A stretch of DNA of 28,201 bases from Sphingopyxis macrogoltabida (GCA_003241685.1 QFPJ01000038.1:1-28201); one strand, 5' to 3'; counted from the first letter of the stretch, positions 1 to 7,291 are shown. Notes: generated by a model not told the origin, from the sequence alone. A program made the numbers and translations.

Positions 1-33
1 CAAAGCGGTCGCCAAGCCAAAAGTTGATCGGCC

Positions 34-48
34 TTAATCGCCCCTTTA
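34..48. promoter_or_regulatory. Candidate CtrA box upstream of the first response regulator
   Basis: The bases read TTAA, seven bases, then TTTA. This matches the alphaproteobacterial CtrA consensus TTAA-N7-TTAA at seven of eight positions. It lies 45 bp before the ATG at 93, a usual distance for a promoter-overlapping CtrA site. If real, it favours a translation start at 93 or later rather than the TTG at 24. No convincing -10 element was found. The assignment rests on one motif match and is tentative. Confidence 0.3.
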
Positions 49-92
49 CCCCTCTTGGCTACAGCGGCGGAAGACCGCAAAATCCGGACAGC

Positions 93-1556
93 ATGGCCGA
101 CACGGGGGCAGATTCGACACTCATGGCAAGCGCGCGCGACATGCGGACGGTGATGATCGTCGACAGCGAACCGGCCCAGCAGCGTTTTCTGGCCGCCCTC
201 GCCTCGCGCGGCGGCTGGCGCAGCGTGATCGCGGGCGACGCCGATACGGCGCTGGCCAAGCTGGGCACCCAGGATGGCATGGCGCTCGACGCCGTCCTTG
301 TCGACCAGGGCGCGCCGGGCATGGACATCGGCGACTTCGTGGCCGAACTGCGCCGCTGGCGCCCCGCGCTGCCGCTGGTCGTCATCACGATGCGCAACGG
401 CGTCGAGGTGGCGGTGGCGGCGATGCGCGCCGGCGCCGACGATTTCGTCCAGAAGCCGATCGCCCCCGACCGCCTGCTGGGCGCGCTCGAACGCGTGGCG
501 ACCCCCGGCGGACCGCAGGGCGAGCTTCGCCCGCTGACCGAAAAGCTGCGCGCGCCGCTGGCCTTCGAGGAGATCATCGGGTCGAGCCCCAATTTCCGCA
601 GCGCGCTCGCCATCGCGGCCAAGGCGGCGCGGGCGCGCGTCCCGGTGATGATCAACGGCAAGCCCGGAACCGGCAAGGAAGTCTTCGCCCGCGCGATCCA
701 TGGCGCCAGCCCGCGCGCGCGCGGAAATCTGGTGATGGTCGATTGCTCGGCGGTTTCGCCCGGGCTGATCGGATCGGGGTTGTTCGGGCATGAACGCGGC
801 GCCTTTCCCGGCGCCTTCGACCGCCAGGTCGGCCGTCTCGTCCAGGCCGACGGCGGCAGCATCATCATCGACCATGTCGAATGCATCCCGCTGGAAACCC
901 AGGCGAAGCTCGTGGAATTCCTGAACACGGGCGAAGTGCAGATGATCGGCGGCAGCATCCGCCAGAGCGTCGACGTGCGCATCATCGCCACCAGCGCCAG
1001 CCCGCTCGACAAGCTGATCGAGGCGGGACATTTCCGCGAAGACCTGTTCTACGCCCTTTCGACCGCGCAGCTGACCCTGCCGTCGCTCAGCGAGCGGCGC
1101 GGCGACGTCGGCCCGCTGGCGCGGCACCTGCTCGCCCGGATCAGCGGCCTGCCCGGCATGGCGACCATCGGCGTCACCGACGATGCGCTGCGCCTGCTCG
1201 CCTCCTATGCGTGGCCGGGCAACGTCCGCCAGTTGCAGGACGTGCTGTTCCGCGCCGCCGTCGCAAGCTCGACCGACGTGCTGACCAGCGCCGATTTCAA
1301 GGCGATCGAGGCGACCCTTGGCGGCGCGGCGCCGGCGGGCGACCATCATGTCGCGATCAACGGCGAGGCGATCGGCGTGACGCTCTATCTTCCCGACGGC
1401 AATCTGCGGCCGCTGGAGGAAATCGAGGCCGACGTCATCCGCCTGGCCATCGGTCATTATCGCGGCCGGATGAGCGAAGTGGCGCGCCGGCTCGGCATCG
1501 GACGCTCGACGCTCTATCGCAAGCTCGCCGACCTGGGGATCGACACCGCCGCCTGA
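93..1556 (+). CDS. NtrC-like response regulator with degenerate sigma-54 activation motifs
   Basis: Three-domain regulator. Numbered from the ATG at 93 (487 aa), a receiver domain fills about residues 20-130, with phospho-acceptor Asp71 in VLVDQ and Lys121 in FVQKP. An AAA+ domain follows (about 160-350) and a Fis-type helix-turn-helix ends the protein (RMSEVARRLGIGRSTLYRKL, about 460-479). Walker A is intact (GKPGTGKE, 189-196). Three hallmark motifs are altered. The sigma-54 contact loop GAFTGA reads GAFPGA (236-241), Walker B is Asp-His instead of Asp-Glu (260-261), and the second arginine of the FREDLxxRL segment is Ala. It therefore probably does not remodel sigma-54 polymerase in the classical way and may act as a sigma-70-type regulator or DNA-binding protein, as inferred for Rhodobacter capsulatus NtrC. 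The start is uncertain: TTG at 24 and ATGs at 123 and 141 are in frame, and none has a strong ribosome binding site. Confidence 0.85.
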   Translation: MADTGADSTLMASARDMRTVMIVDSEPAQQRFLAALASRGGWRSVIAGDADTALAKLGTQDGMALDAVLVDQGAPGMDIGDFVAELRRWRPALPLVVITMRNGVEVAVAAMRAGADDFVQKPIAPDRLLGALERVATPGGPQGELRPLTEKLRAPLAFEEIIGSSPNFRSALAIAAKAARARVPVMINGKPGTGKEVFARAIHGASPRARGNLVMVDCSAVSPGLIGSGLFGHERGAFPGAFDRQVGRLVQADGGSIIIDHVECIPLETQAKLVEFLNTGEVQMIGGSIRQSVDVRIIATSASPLDKLIEAGHFREDLFYALSTAQLTLPSLSERRGDVGPLARHLLARISGLPGMATIGVTDDALRLLASYAWPGNVRQLQDVLFRAAVASSTDVLTSADFKAIEATLGGAAPAGDHHVAINGEAIGVTLYLPDGNLRPLEEIEADVIRLAIGHYRGRMSEVARRLGIGRSTLYRKLADLGIDTAA

Positions 1557-1604
1557 CCGCGACGCGGATCGACATCGGCCTGTCGCGCCGTTAGGACGCG
1601 GGAC

Positions 1605-2324
1605 ATGGGCGACCGTTTCACCAACCGCAGCGCGCTTGTAACCGGCCATGCGTCGGGCATCGGCGCGGCGACCGCAGCCCTGCTTGCCCGCGAAGGCGCG
1701 CAGATTCTGGGCGTCGATCGGTCGTCGGGACGGGACGTATCGGACCCCCTGATGTGGGATTCGATCGCCGATGACCTCGCGCATATCGACATTGCGGTCA
1801 TCAACGCCGGAATTTCGAGCGCGGGACCGATCGCCGAAATGGAGTATGGCGAATGGCGCCGGACAATGGCGGTCAATCTCGACGGCGCGATGCTGTCGCT
1901 GCGCGCCGCGATGCGCGCCATGATCGCGCATGGCCGGGGCGGCGCGATCGTCGTCACGGCGTCGATCTCCGGCGTCAAGGCGGAACACGGCGTCGGCGCC
2001 TATGGCGCCTCGAAAGCCGGAGCAATTCAACTGGCCCGCGTCGCGGCGAAGGAAGGCGCGGCGCACCGCATTCGCGTCAATGCCATCGCGCCCGGCGGCG
2101 TCGACACGCCGATCTGGGACCGGATGCCGTTTTTCGCGCAGATGGTCGAGCAGCATCACGGCGACCGGACGGCAGCCCTGAAGGCCATGGCCGCCATGGC
2201 GACGCCGCTCGGCCGCTATGCCGCCGCCGACGAAACCGCCGCGCAGATCGCCTTCCTGCTGTCCGACGCGGCGGCGACGATCACCGGCGCCGTGCTGACG
2301 GCGGACGGAGGCTACAGCCTCTAG
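1605..2324 (+). CDS. SDR family NAD(P)-dependent oxidoreductase
   Basis: Classical short-chain dehydrogenase of 239 aa, the usual length. It shows the cofactor motif TGHASGIG (13-20), an Asp at the end of the second beta strand (Asp38 in LGVDRS) that usually favours NAD over NADP, the NAG motif (67-69), and the catalytic triad Ser120, Tyr133 and Lys137 (YGASK). The C-terminal ITGAVLTADGGYSL is typical of FabG-like alcohol or hydroxyacyl dehydrogenases. Substrate cannot be read from sequence. The gene starts 48 bp after the response regulator on the same strand and could be cotranscribed. It ends 39 bp from the convergent attachment-family gene. The ATG at 1605 is preceded only by a weak GACGCGGGAC ribosome binding site. 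Confidence 0.92.
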   Translation: MGDRFTNRSALVTGHASGIGAATAALLAREGAQILGVDRSSGRDVSDPLMWDSIADDLAHIDIAVINAGISSAGPIAEMEYGEWRRTMAVNLDGAMLSLRAAMRAMIAHGRGGAIVVTASISGVKAEHGVGAYGASKAGAIQLARVAAKEGAAHRIRVNAIAPGGVDTPIWDRMPFFAQMVEQHHGDRTAALKAMAAMATPLGRYAAADETAAQIAFLLSDAAATITGAVLTADGGYSL

Positions 2325-2363
2325 CCGACGATCGACACCGCCGCCCGACCGGCATCCCGGCGC

Positions 2364-2744
2364 TCAGGCCGCGACGATCGCCTGTTCGATCTGGCTGGTG
2401 TCGGCGTTGGTCAGCGTCTTGGCCAGTTCGCCGACCAGCCGCTTTTCCAGTTCGCCATGATAATGGCCGCGCATGACGCCCAGCGTGTTGGGATCGGCGA
2501 TGATCAGCAGCCGTTCGATCTCATTGTCCAGCACCCGCTTGTTGAGCAGCGCCGTGACGCCCGCGGCATGGCCGCGTTCGTCGAGGTCGCGCGGTTCGGG
2601 GCGCGCGCCGCTGCGGTTCGTGGTGTCGATTTCGGGGCTCGTCGCATCGACCAGGTTGATCAGATCGGCATCGCCATCGTTGCGGAACAGGACGAAACGA
2701 TTGCCGTCGGCGACGGCGACATGGGCACCATGGGGTAGTTGCAT
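2364..2744 (-). CDS. Host attachment family protein (Host_attach, PF10116-like)
   Basis: Small soluble protein of 126 aa. It begins MQLPHGAHVAVADGNRFVLF, typical of the family annotated as required for attachment to host cells, whose fold resembles the eRF1/Pelota middle domain. The family pattern of Asp-rich and His-rich middle (RDLDERGHAAG) and a conserved IADPNTLGVMR stretch is present. The ATG at 2744 was chosen over one 45 bp upstream because AAGGGAG sits at ideal distance before it. Biochemical role is unknown; the family name comes from Agrobacterium genetics and should not be taken as function here. The gene stands downstream of folP by 130 bp, with a hairpin in the gap. Confidence 0.8.
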   Translation of the reverse strand: MQLPHGAHVAVADGNRFVLFRNDGDADLINLVDATSPEIDTTNRSGARPEPRDLDERGHAAGVTALLNKRVLDNEIERLLIIADPNTLGVMRGHYHGELEKRLVGELAKTLTNADTSQIEQAIVAA

Positions 2745-2761
2745 GAAAATCTCCCTTGATC

Positions 2762-2781
2762 GGCCCGCGACGATGCGGGCC
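2762..2781 (-). promoter_or_regulatory. Stem-loop in the leader of the attachment-family gene
   Basis: A perfect 7-bp GC-only stem, GGCCCGC and GCGGGCC, encloses a 6-base loop. It lies 18 bases before the start codon at 2744 and just ahead of the AAGGGAG ribosome binding site. No T-run follows on the minus strand, so it is a poor intrinsic terminator for folP. It may stabilise the mRNA or influence translation. This is structural inference only. Confidence 0.3.
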
Positions 2782-2841
2782 TCCATCACAAGGGACGCAT
2801 GAACCCGCGCCCGGGTTTCCCCGGCGCGCCGGATCGTGGCG

Positions 2842-2889
2842 TTCAGGCGGTCAGGTAGTCATGTGTTCAGGTGGTCAGGTGGTCAGGGC
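2842..2889. repeat. Imperfect 24-bp tandem duplication at the 3' end of folP
   Basis: Two adjacent copies (2842-2865 and 2866-2889) begin TTCAGGYGGTCAGGT and differ at five positions. Inside them the unit GGTCAGGT recurs several times. The second copy contains the folP stop codon (2875-2877) and its last four codons, so the duplication extends from the gene end into the spacer. It looks like replication slippage. Confidence 0.6.
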
Positions 2890-4005
2890 CGCATCGCGCA
2901 GGCCGCGCCACAGGCGCAGCGCCTGCCGCGTTTCGGGCACGTCGTGCACGCGCACCATCTGCGCGCCCTGCGTCACCGCCTGATAATGCAGCGCCACGCT
3001 GCCCCCCAGCCGCCGGTCGGCCGGGGCTTCATTGTCGAGTGCGCCGATGACGCGCTTGCGGCTGCCCGCGAACAGCAGCGGACAGCCAAGCGTGTGAAAC
3101 AGCGCCAGGCCGTTCACCAGCGCCAGATTGTCCGCGACCCCCTTGCCGAAACCGATGCCGGGATCGACGATGATCCGGCCGCGATCGATCCCCGCCGCGA
3201 CACAGGCGGCGATCCGGTCGGCCAGCATGTCGTACACGTCGAACAGCGCATGGCGGTACGCCCCGCCCTGATGCGGATCGCTGCCCGCCGATGGCGCGTG
3301 CATCAGGACGACGGGGCAGTTCGCGCGGGCGGCGACCTCCATCGCCCGGTCGTCATGGCGCAGCGCCGATATATCGTTGATGACCGTCGCGCCCGCGGCC
3401 AGCGCGGCCTCCATCACCGCCGCCTTGCGCGTGTCGATCGACACCGCCGCGCCGCCGCGCGCCAGCGCCGCGACGACGGGTTCGATGCGCTTGATCTCGT
3501 CGCCTTCCCACAACAGCGGGGCGCCCGGCCGGGTCGATTCCCCGCCGACATCGATAATCGCGGCGCCCGCCGACGCCATGGCGAAACCGGCGTCGATCGC
3601 GGCGGCGGCGTCGTCATGCCGGCCGCCGTCCGAAAAACTGTCCGGCGTGACGTTCAATATGCCCATGACCTGCGGCTCGTTCAGCCGCACGACGCGTTGC
3701 CCGAGTTGCAGCGCGGGGCGCGGATGCGCGACGGCGGCGCGCTGCGTCCGCGCGGCGTCCGCGAGCGGGCCGGGCATCGCCGCGATCCAGTCGTCCAGAT
3801 CGGGAACGCGAACGATCGCCGATTGGACGCCATCGCCGCCGCGCAGGCTGACGTGCCAGGCCGCGAACCAGACCAGCGTGTCGGCGATCCGCAGGCAGGC
3901 ATCGTCCAGTTCGTGCGGCCGGTCGATGAAACAGGCGGGGCGCAGATAGATTTGAATATTCGGCGACACCGCACCGAGGTCGGGCTTGATCAGGGGCTGA
4001 AACAT
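2875..4005 (-). CDS. folP: Dihydropteroate synthase with N-terminal extension
   Basis: Condenses 6-hydroxymethyl-7,8-dihydropterin diphosphate with 4-aminobenzoate to make dihydropteroate in folate synthesis; cytoplasmic. The signatures are clear: VMGILNVTPDSFSDGG (113-128), IDVGGESTRPGA, the SIDTRK strand, VDPGIGFGKG and the C-terminal GSRKRVIG phosphate-binding motif. The protein is 376 aa against about 280 for typical bacterial enzymes. The extra length is about 105 residues at the N-terminus with no motif I recognise. The ATG at 4005 has a good GGGAG ribosome binding site, so the extension is probably translated. The gene follows ccrM on the same strand with a palindromic repeat between them. 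Confidence 0.96.
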   Translation of the reverse strand: MFQPLIKPDLGAVSPNIQIYLRPACFIDRPHELDDACLRIADTLVWFAAWHVSLRGGDGVQSAIVRVPDLDDWIAAMPGPLADAARTQRAAVAHPRPALQLGQRVVRLNEPQVMGILNVTPDSFSDGGRHDDAAAAIDAGFAMASAGAAIIDVGGESTRPGAPLLWEGDEIKRIEPVVAALARGGAAVSIDTRKAAVMEAALAAGATVINDISALRHDDRAMEVAARANCPVVLMHAPSAGSDPHQGGAYRHALFDVYDMLADRIAACVAAGIDRGRIIVDPGIGFGKGVADNLALVNGLALFHTLGCPLLFAGSRKRVIGALDNEAPADRRLGGSVALHYQAVTQGAQMVRVHDVPETRQALRLWRGLRDAALTT

Positions 4006-4019
4006 GCCTCTCCCTTACT

Positions 4020-4049
4020 CGTCATTGCGAGCGAAGCGACGCAATGACG
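4020..4049. repeat. REP-like palindrome between ccrM and folP
   Basis: Perfect 10-bp arms, CGTCATTGCG and CGCAATGACG, surround a 10-base centre, AGCGAAGCGA. Sequences of this type (GTCATTGCGAGCGAAGCGA) are dispersed palindromic repeats in many alphaproteobacterial genomes. It fills most of the 52-bp gap between the ccrM stop and the folP start. It could end or protect the ccrM transcript, but no T-run follows on the minus strand. Confidence 0.7.
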
Positions 4050-4057
4050 GAAAATGA

Positions 4058-5197
4058 CTACGCCTCGTTCGCGAGCAGCCAGTCCTGCCGCACCGCGTCG
4101 ATCACGCGCAATTGCTTGCCGTCGTCGATGTGCCAGAAGGTCCAGCCGTTGCAGCTCGGCGCGCCCTGCACGCCCGCGCCGACCTTGTGGATCGACCCCG
4201 CGCCCTGCCCCGCACAGTCGAGCGATCCGTCGACGCGGACGGTCGCTTTCCAGCGGCGCCTGGCGTCGGTCAGCACCGATCCCGGCGCGATCATCCCGCA
4301 TTCGACCAAGGTGCCAAAGGCAACGCGCGTCGCCGCGCGGGGCGCCATCATCGTCTTTACGGTGCTTTCGTCGAGCGGCAGCGCCAGTTCGATGCGCTCC
4401 TTCGCCGCCGCGATATAATCATCCTCGCGCTCGATGCCGATGAAATGGCGGCCGAGACGCTTGGCGACCGCGCCGGTCGTTCCGGTCCCGAAAAAGGGAT
4501 CGAGAATCACGTCGCCGGGGTTCGAGCAGGCCAGCAGGATGCGGTAGAGCAAAGCCTCGGGCTTTTGCGTCGGATGCACCTTGTGCCCGCCCTTTTTCAA
4601 CCGTTCCTGCCCGCCGCAGATCGGGATCAGCCAGTCGGAGCGCATCTGAAGTTCGTCGTTCAGCGTCTTCATCGCGCGATAGTTGAAGGTATATTTCGCT
4701 TTCTCGCCCATCGACGCCCAGATCAGCGTTTCATGCGCGTTGGTGAAGCGCGTGCCCTTGAAATTGGGCATCGGGTTCGCCTTGCGCCACACGATGTCGT
4801 TGAGAATCCAATATCCCTGATCCTGCAACGCCGCGCCGACGCGGAAGATATTGTGATAGCTGCCGATCACCCAGATGCTGCCGCCGGGCTTCAGAATGCG
4901 CTTCGCCTCGGCCAGCCAGGCGTGGGTGAAGCGGTCGTAGGTGCCGAGGCTGTCGAACTTGTCCCATTCGTCGTTCACCGCGTCGACCTGGCTGCCGTCG
5001 GGCCGGTGCAGGTCGCCGCCGAGCTGGAGGTTATAGGGCGGATCGGCGAAGATCATGTCGACCGACGCGGCGGGCAAGCCGCGCATCATCGCAACGCAAT
5101 CGCCCTGCAGGATGCTGTCGAGCGGCAAGTCCACCGGCGCCGCCTTGACCGCGCGCTGCTTCGCCGCCGGGGCCTTCACCCGTTCCATCACACCCAT
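4058..5197 (-). CDS. ccrM: CcrM-type cell-cycle DNA adenine methyltransferase (GANTC)
   Basis: Beta-class N6-adenine methyltransferase that, in the CcrM family, methylates the adenine of GANTC after replication and links methylation state to cell-cycle transcription through GcrA. The catalytic DPPY motif is at 52-55 and the AdoMet-binding DPFFGTGTTG at 233-242. The order of motif IV before motif I is that of the beta class. The target-recognition region between them carries KVHPTQKPEALL (206-217). A C-terminal domain of about 95 residues (ending near GAPSCNGWTFWHI) is the extension typical of CcrM and needed for DNA binding. At 379 aa it is slightly longer than the Caulobacter enzyme. The ATG at 5197 is preceded by GAGGACAGGGGCGG. 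The upstream spacer is packed with GANTC sites, suggesting autoregulation. Confidence 0.95.
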   Translation of the reverse strand: MGVMERVKAPAAKQRAVKAAPVDLPLDSILQGDCVAMMRGLPAASVDMIFADPPYNLQLGGDLHRPDGSQVDAVNDEWDKFDSLGTYDRFTHAWLAEAKRILKPGGSIWVIGSYHNIFRVGAALQDQGYWILNDIVWRKANPMPNFKGTRFTNAHETLIWASMGEKAKYTFNYRAMKTLNDELQMRSDWLIPICGGQERLKKGGHKVHPTQKPEALLYRILLACSNPGDVILDPFFGTGTTGAVAKRLGRHFIGIEREDDYIAAAKERIELALPLDESTVKTMMAPRAATRVAFGTLVECGMIAPGSVLTDARRRWKATVRVDGSLDCAGQGAGSIHKVGAGVQGAPSCNGWTFWHIDDGKQLRVIDAVRQDWLLANEA

Positions 5198-5234
5198 GTT
5201 CCGCCCCTGTCCTCGATCGAAAGAAGCCCCTGAT

Positions 5235-5386
5235 GAGTCCCCCGGACTCCGCCGTCAAGGGCGGGATTCCAGGGATTCCGCCTCGCCAGACGGTTGACGG
5301 AAGGGGAACGAAAGGAGTCCCCCACGACATATGGAGTCCGGCGCGACTCGCGGACTCAACCACTGGTGGTGTGACGATCGGGAGTC
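5235..5386. promoter_or_regulatory. Cluster of nine GANTC sites upstream of ccrM
   Basis: GANTC occurs at 5235, 5245, 5265, 5274, 5315, 5334, 5345, 5353 and 5382, nine sites in 152 bp. Roughly one site per 300 bp is expected at this base composition. Five lie in the longer palindrome GGANTCC. Spacings are 10, 20, 9, 41, 19, 11, 8 and 29 bp, all within 2 bp of a multiple of 10. Inverted arms GAGTCCG (5334-5340) and CGGACTC (5351-5357) flank a central GACTC. A TTGACG hexamer on the minus strand (5253-5258) could be a -35. No CtrA box was seen here. The cluster lies in the 248-bp gap between rnhB and ccrM and is probably a CcrM or GcrA-responsive control region. Confidence 0.75.
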
Positions 5387-5445
5387 ACCCAAGGAAAAAA
5401 TCTTTCGGCCGTGCCGCCTGGGCGACGAAATACCCGCCGACCCGT

Positions 5446-6000
5446 TCAGATCAGCATCATCTGCGCGACCGGCGCGAAGCTGGTGCGGTGCAGCGGCGTC
5501 GGCCCATGCGCGCGCAGGGCGGCAAGATGCTGCGCGGTGCCATAGCCCATGTTGCGATCCCAGCCGAAGGCCGGAAAGTCGCGCGCCGCCGCGATCATCA
5601 GCCGGTCGCGATGTTCCTTGGCGATGATGCTGGCAGCCGAAATGCAGGGGTGCAGCGCATCGCCGCCGACGATCGCCCGCGCCGTATAGCGCCAGCGCGG
5701 CAGGCGATTGCCGTCGACCCATATCTCGCGCGGTTCGACTCCCAGCGCCTCGACCGCGCGCGTCATGGCCAGAAAGGTCGCCTGCAATATGTTGATGCGG
5801 TCGATCTCCGCCACGCTCGCTTCGCCGATGCCCCAGAGGCAGCGCGCCTTGATCTGGACATCCAGCGCGGCGCGGCGTTTCGCGCCAAGCTTCTTGGAAT
5901 CATCGAGGCCGTCGATTCCGCCGTCGCACAGCAGCACCGCCGCGGCGACCACCGGCCCGGCCAGCGGCCCGCGGCCCGCCTCGTCGACCCCGACGATCAT
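5446..6000 (-). CDS. rnhB: Ribonuclease HII
   Basis: Cleaves the RNA strand of RNA-DNA hybrids and nicks at ribonucleotides misincorporated in DNA. The acidic catalytic residues are visible: Asp6-Glu7 in the N-terminal GVDEAGRGPLAGPVV, Asp96 in WVDGN and Asp114 in GGDALHP. The DDSKKL and AASIIAKEHRD motifs are also present. Length is 184 aa, near the family norm of about 200. The ATG at 6000 was chosen over one 60 bp upstream because it begins the conserved MIVGVDEAGRG and has GGGAG six bases before it. It lies directly upstream of ccrM on the same strand, an arrangement seen in other alphaproteobacteria to my knowledge. Confidence 0.96.
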   Translation of the reverse strand: MIVGVDEAGRGPLAGPVVAAAVLLCDGGIDGLDDSKKLGAKRRAALDVQIKARCLWGIGEASVAEIDRINILQATFLAMTRAVEALGVEPREIWVDGNRLPRWRYTARAIVGGDALHPCISAASIIAKEHRDRLMIAAARDFPAFGWDRNMGYGTAQHLAALRAHGPTPLHRTSFAPVAQMMLI

Positions 6001-6136
6001 CGATGCTCCCAGTCCGATCCGATCCGCTGCTCCCGTTCGTGGCGAGCGCCGTCGGGACACCCCTCGTCACAGCGCCCCGCCGATGGGCCTCTCGACGGCG
6101 CTCGATGCGGCCGGCATTCAGGGACAGGCGGAAAAA

Positions 6137-7279
6137 TCATATCCGCCACGGCGGAAACCTTCGATACTCACCCGCCTGATAGAGACACAGGCGATTGCCC
6201 GCGGGATCGGTCAGCCGCGCCTCGCGCCAGCCCCAATCCTCGTCCTTCGGCATCTGGTCGAAGCGCACGCCGCGCCGCGCGAGATAGGCGACCCACGCAT
6301 CGAGCGCGCCGCTTTCCAGATAGGTCGTCGCCCCGCCCGCCGCGCCATCGCCGACATGGATCGACAATGTCACGCCGTTCGCCGCCTCGAACCGCGCATA
6401 GCCGTTGGACGGGCTGTCGACGATCTGGGTCAGGCCCATCTGCTTGTAGAAGGCGGCCGACGCGGCGTAATCGCGGGCCGGCAGCGTGATCTGGTTGAGC
6501 GCCGGGCCGGTGAACAGCCCGTCGTTACGCACCGTCTGCTGCCCCATCGGGCCATGCCCCGCGCCGAGTGCGGGGGCGCCGAGAAGCGAGAGGCGCACGA
6601 AATCGCGCGCGCGGGCGATCGCGGGTTGCAGCGGCATCCCCTGCGCCAGCCCCGTCGCGATGGCGCTGGCAAGCGTGCAGCCGGTGCCGTGATTGTGCGG
6701 CGTATCGATACGCGGCGCTTCCCAGCGCGCGACTTCGCCCTCGCCCGTCTCGAACAAACGGTCGATGACGGTTTCGCCGTCGGCATGGCCGCCCTTGACC
6801 AGCAGCGAACAGCCGTGCGCCAGCACCGCCTCCTCCCCGCCCAGCGCGGCGAGTTCGGGCAGGTTGGGCGTCGCGACCATCGCGCGGCGCATCAGGGCGC
6901 GGAACGCCGCCACCGTGTCGCCATCGGCCAGCGTCGCCCCGCTGGACGCGATCATCACCGGGTCGAACACCAGCGGGGTTGCCGCCAGATCGGGCCGGGA
7001 CAATCGCTCCGCAACGGCCGCGGCAATGTCCGCATGGCCGATCATGCCGATCTTCACGGCATCGACGCCGATGTCGGACGCCACGCTGTCGATCTGCGCC
7101 AGCACCATGTCGGCCGGCACCGCATGGACCGCCTGCACGCCCCGCGTATTCTGCGCCGTGATCGCGGTGATCGCGGTCATCGCATGACCGCCCAGCATCG
7201 TCACCGCCTTGATATCGGCCTGAATCCCCGCGCCGCCGCCGCTATCGGACCCGGCGACGATCAGGACGCGCGCGGTCAT
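6137..7279 (-). CDS. thiD: Hydroxymethylpyrimidine/phosphomethylpyrimidine kinase fused to a VOC domain
   Basis: The first 250 residues are a full ThiD kinase, which phosphorylates HMP and HMP-phosphate in thiamine synthesis. Its motifs are VAGSDSGGGAGIQAD (8-22), KIGMIG (76-81), VFDPVMIASSG (104-114), LVKGGH (160-165) and HGTGCTLASAIA (197-208). From about 258 to 380 follows a vicinal-oxygen-chelate (glyoxalase/bleomycin-resistance-like) domain, with LNQITLPARDYAASAAFY at its start and REARLTDPAGNRLCLYQ near its end. The first usual metal-ligand position looks like Gln rather than His. There is no stop or frameshift between the halves, so this is a true fusion. It starts 12 bp after the DUF1272 gene and probably shares a transcript with glmM. 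The role of the VOC part is unknown. Confidence 0.93.
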   Translation of the reverse strand: MTARVLIVAGSDSGGGAGIQADIKAVTMLGGHAMTAITAITAQNTRGVQAVHAVPADMVLAQIDSVASDIGVDAVKIGMIGHADIAAAVAERLSRPDLAATPLVFDPVMIASSGATLADGDTVAAFRALMRRAMVATPNLPELAALGGEEAVLAHGCSLLVKGGHADGETVIDRLFETGEGEVARWEAPRIDTPHNHGTGCTLASAIATGLAQGMPLQPAIARARDFVRLSLLGAPALGAGHGPMGQQTVRNDGLFTGPALNQITLPARDYAASAAFYKQMGLTQIVDSPSNGYARFEAANGVTLSIHVGDGAAGGATTYLESGALDAWVAYLARRGVRFDQMPKDEDWGWREARLTDPAGNRLCLYQAGEYRRFPPWRI

Positions 7280-7291
7280 GCCGCGTCCCCG

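Noticed and set aside
4020..4049. Intrinsic terminator for ccrM
   Set aside because: The hairpin is followed on the minus strand by AGTAAGGGAG, not a T-run; the sequence is a known type of dispersed repeat.
5198..5445. A small protein gene in the ccrM-rnhB spacer
   Set aside because: Open frames there have no ribosome binding site and translate to sequence without any conserved pattern; the GANTC sites explain the repetitiveness better.
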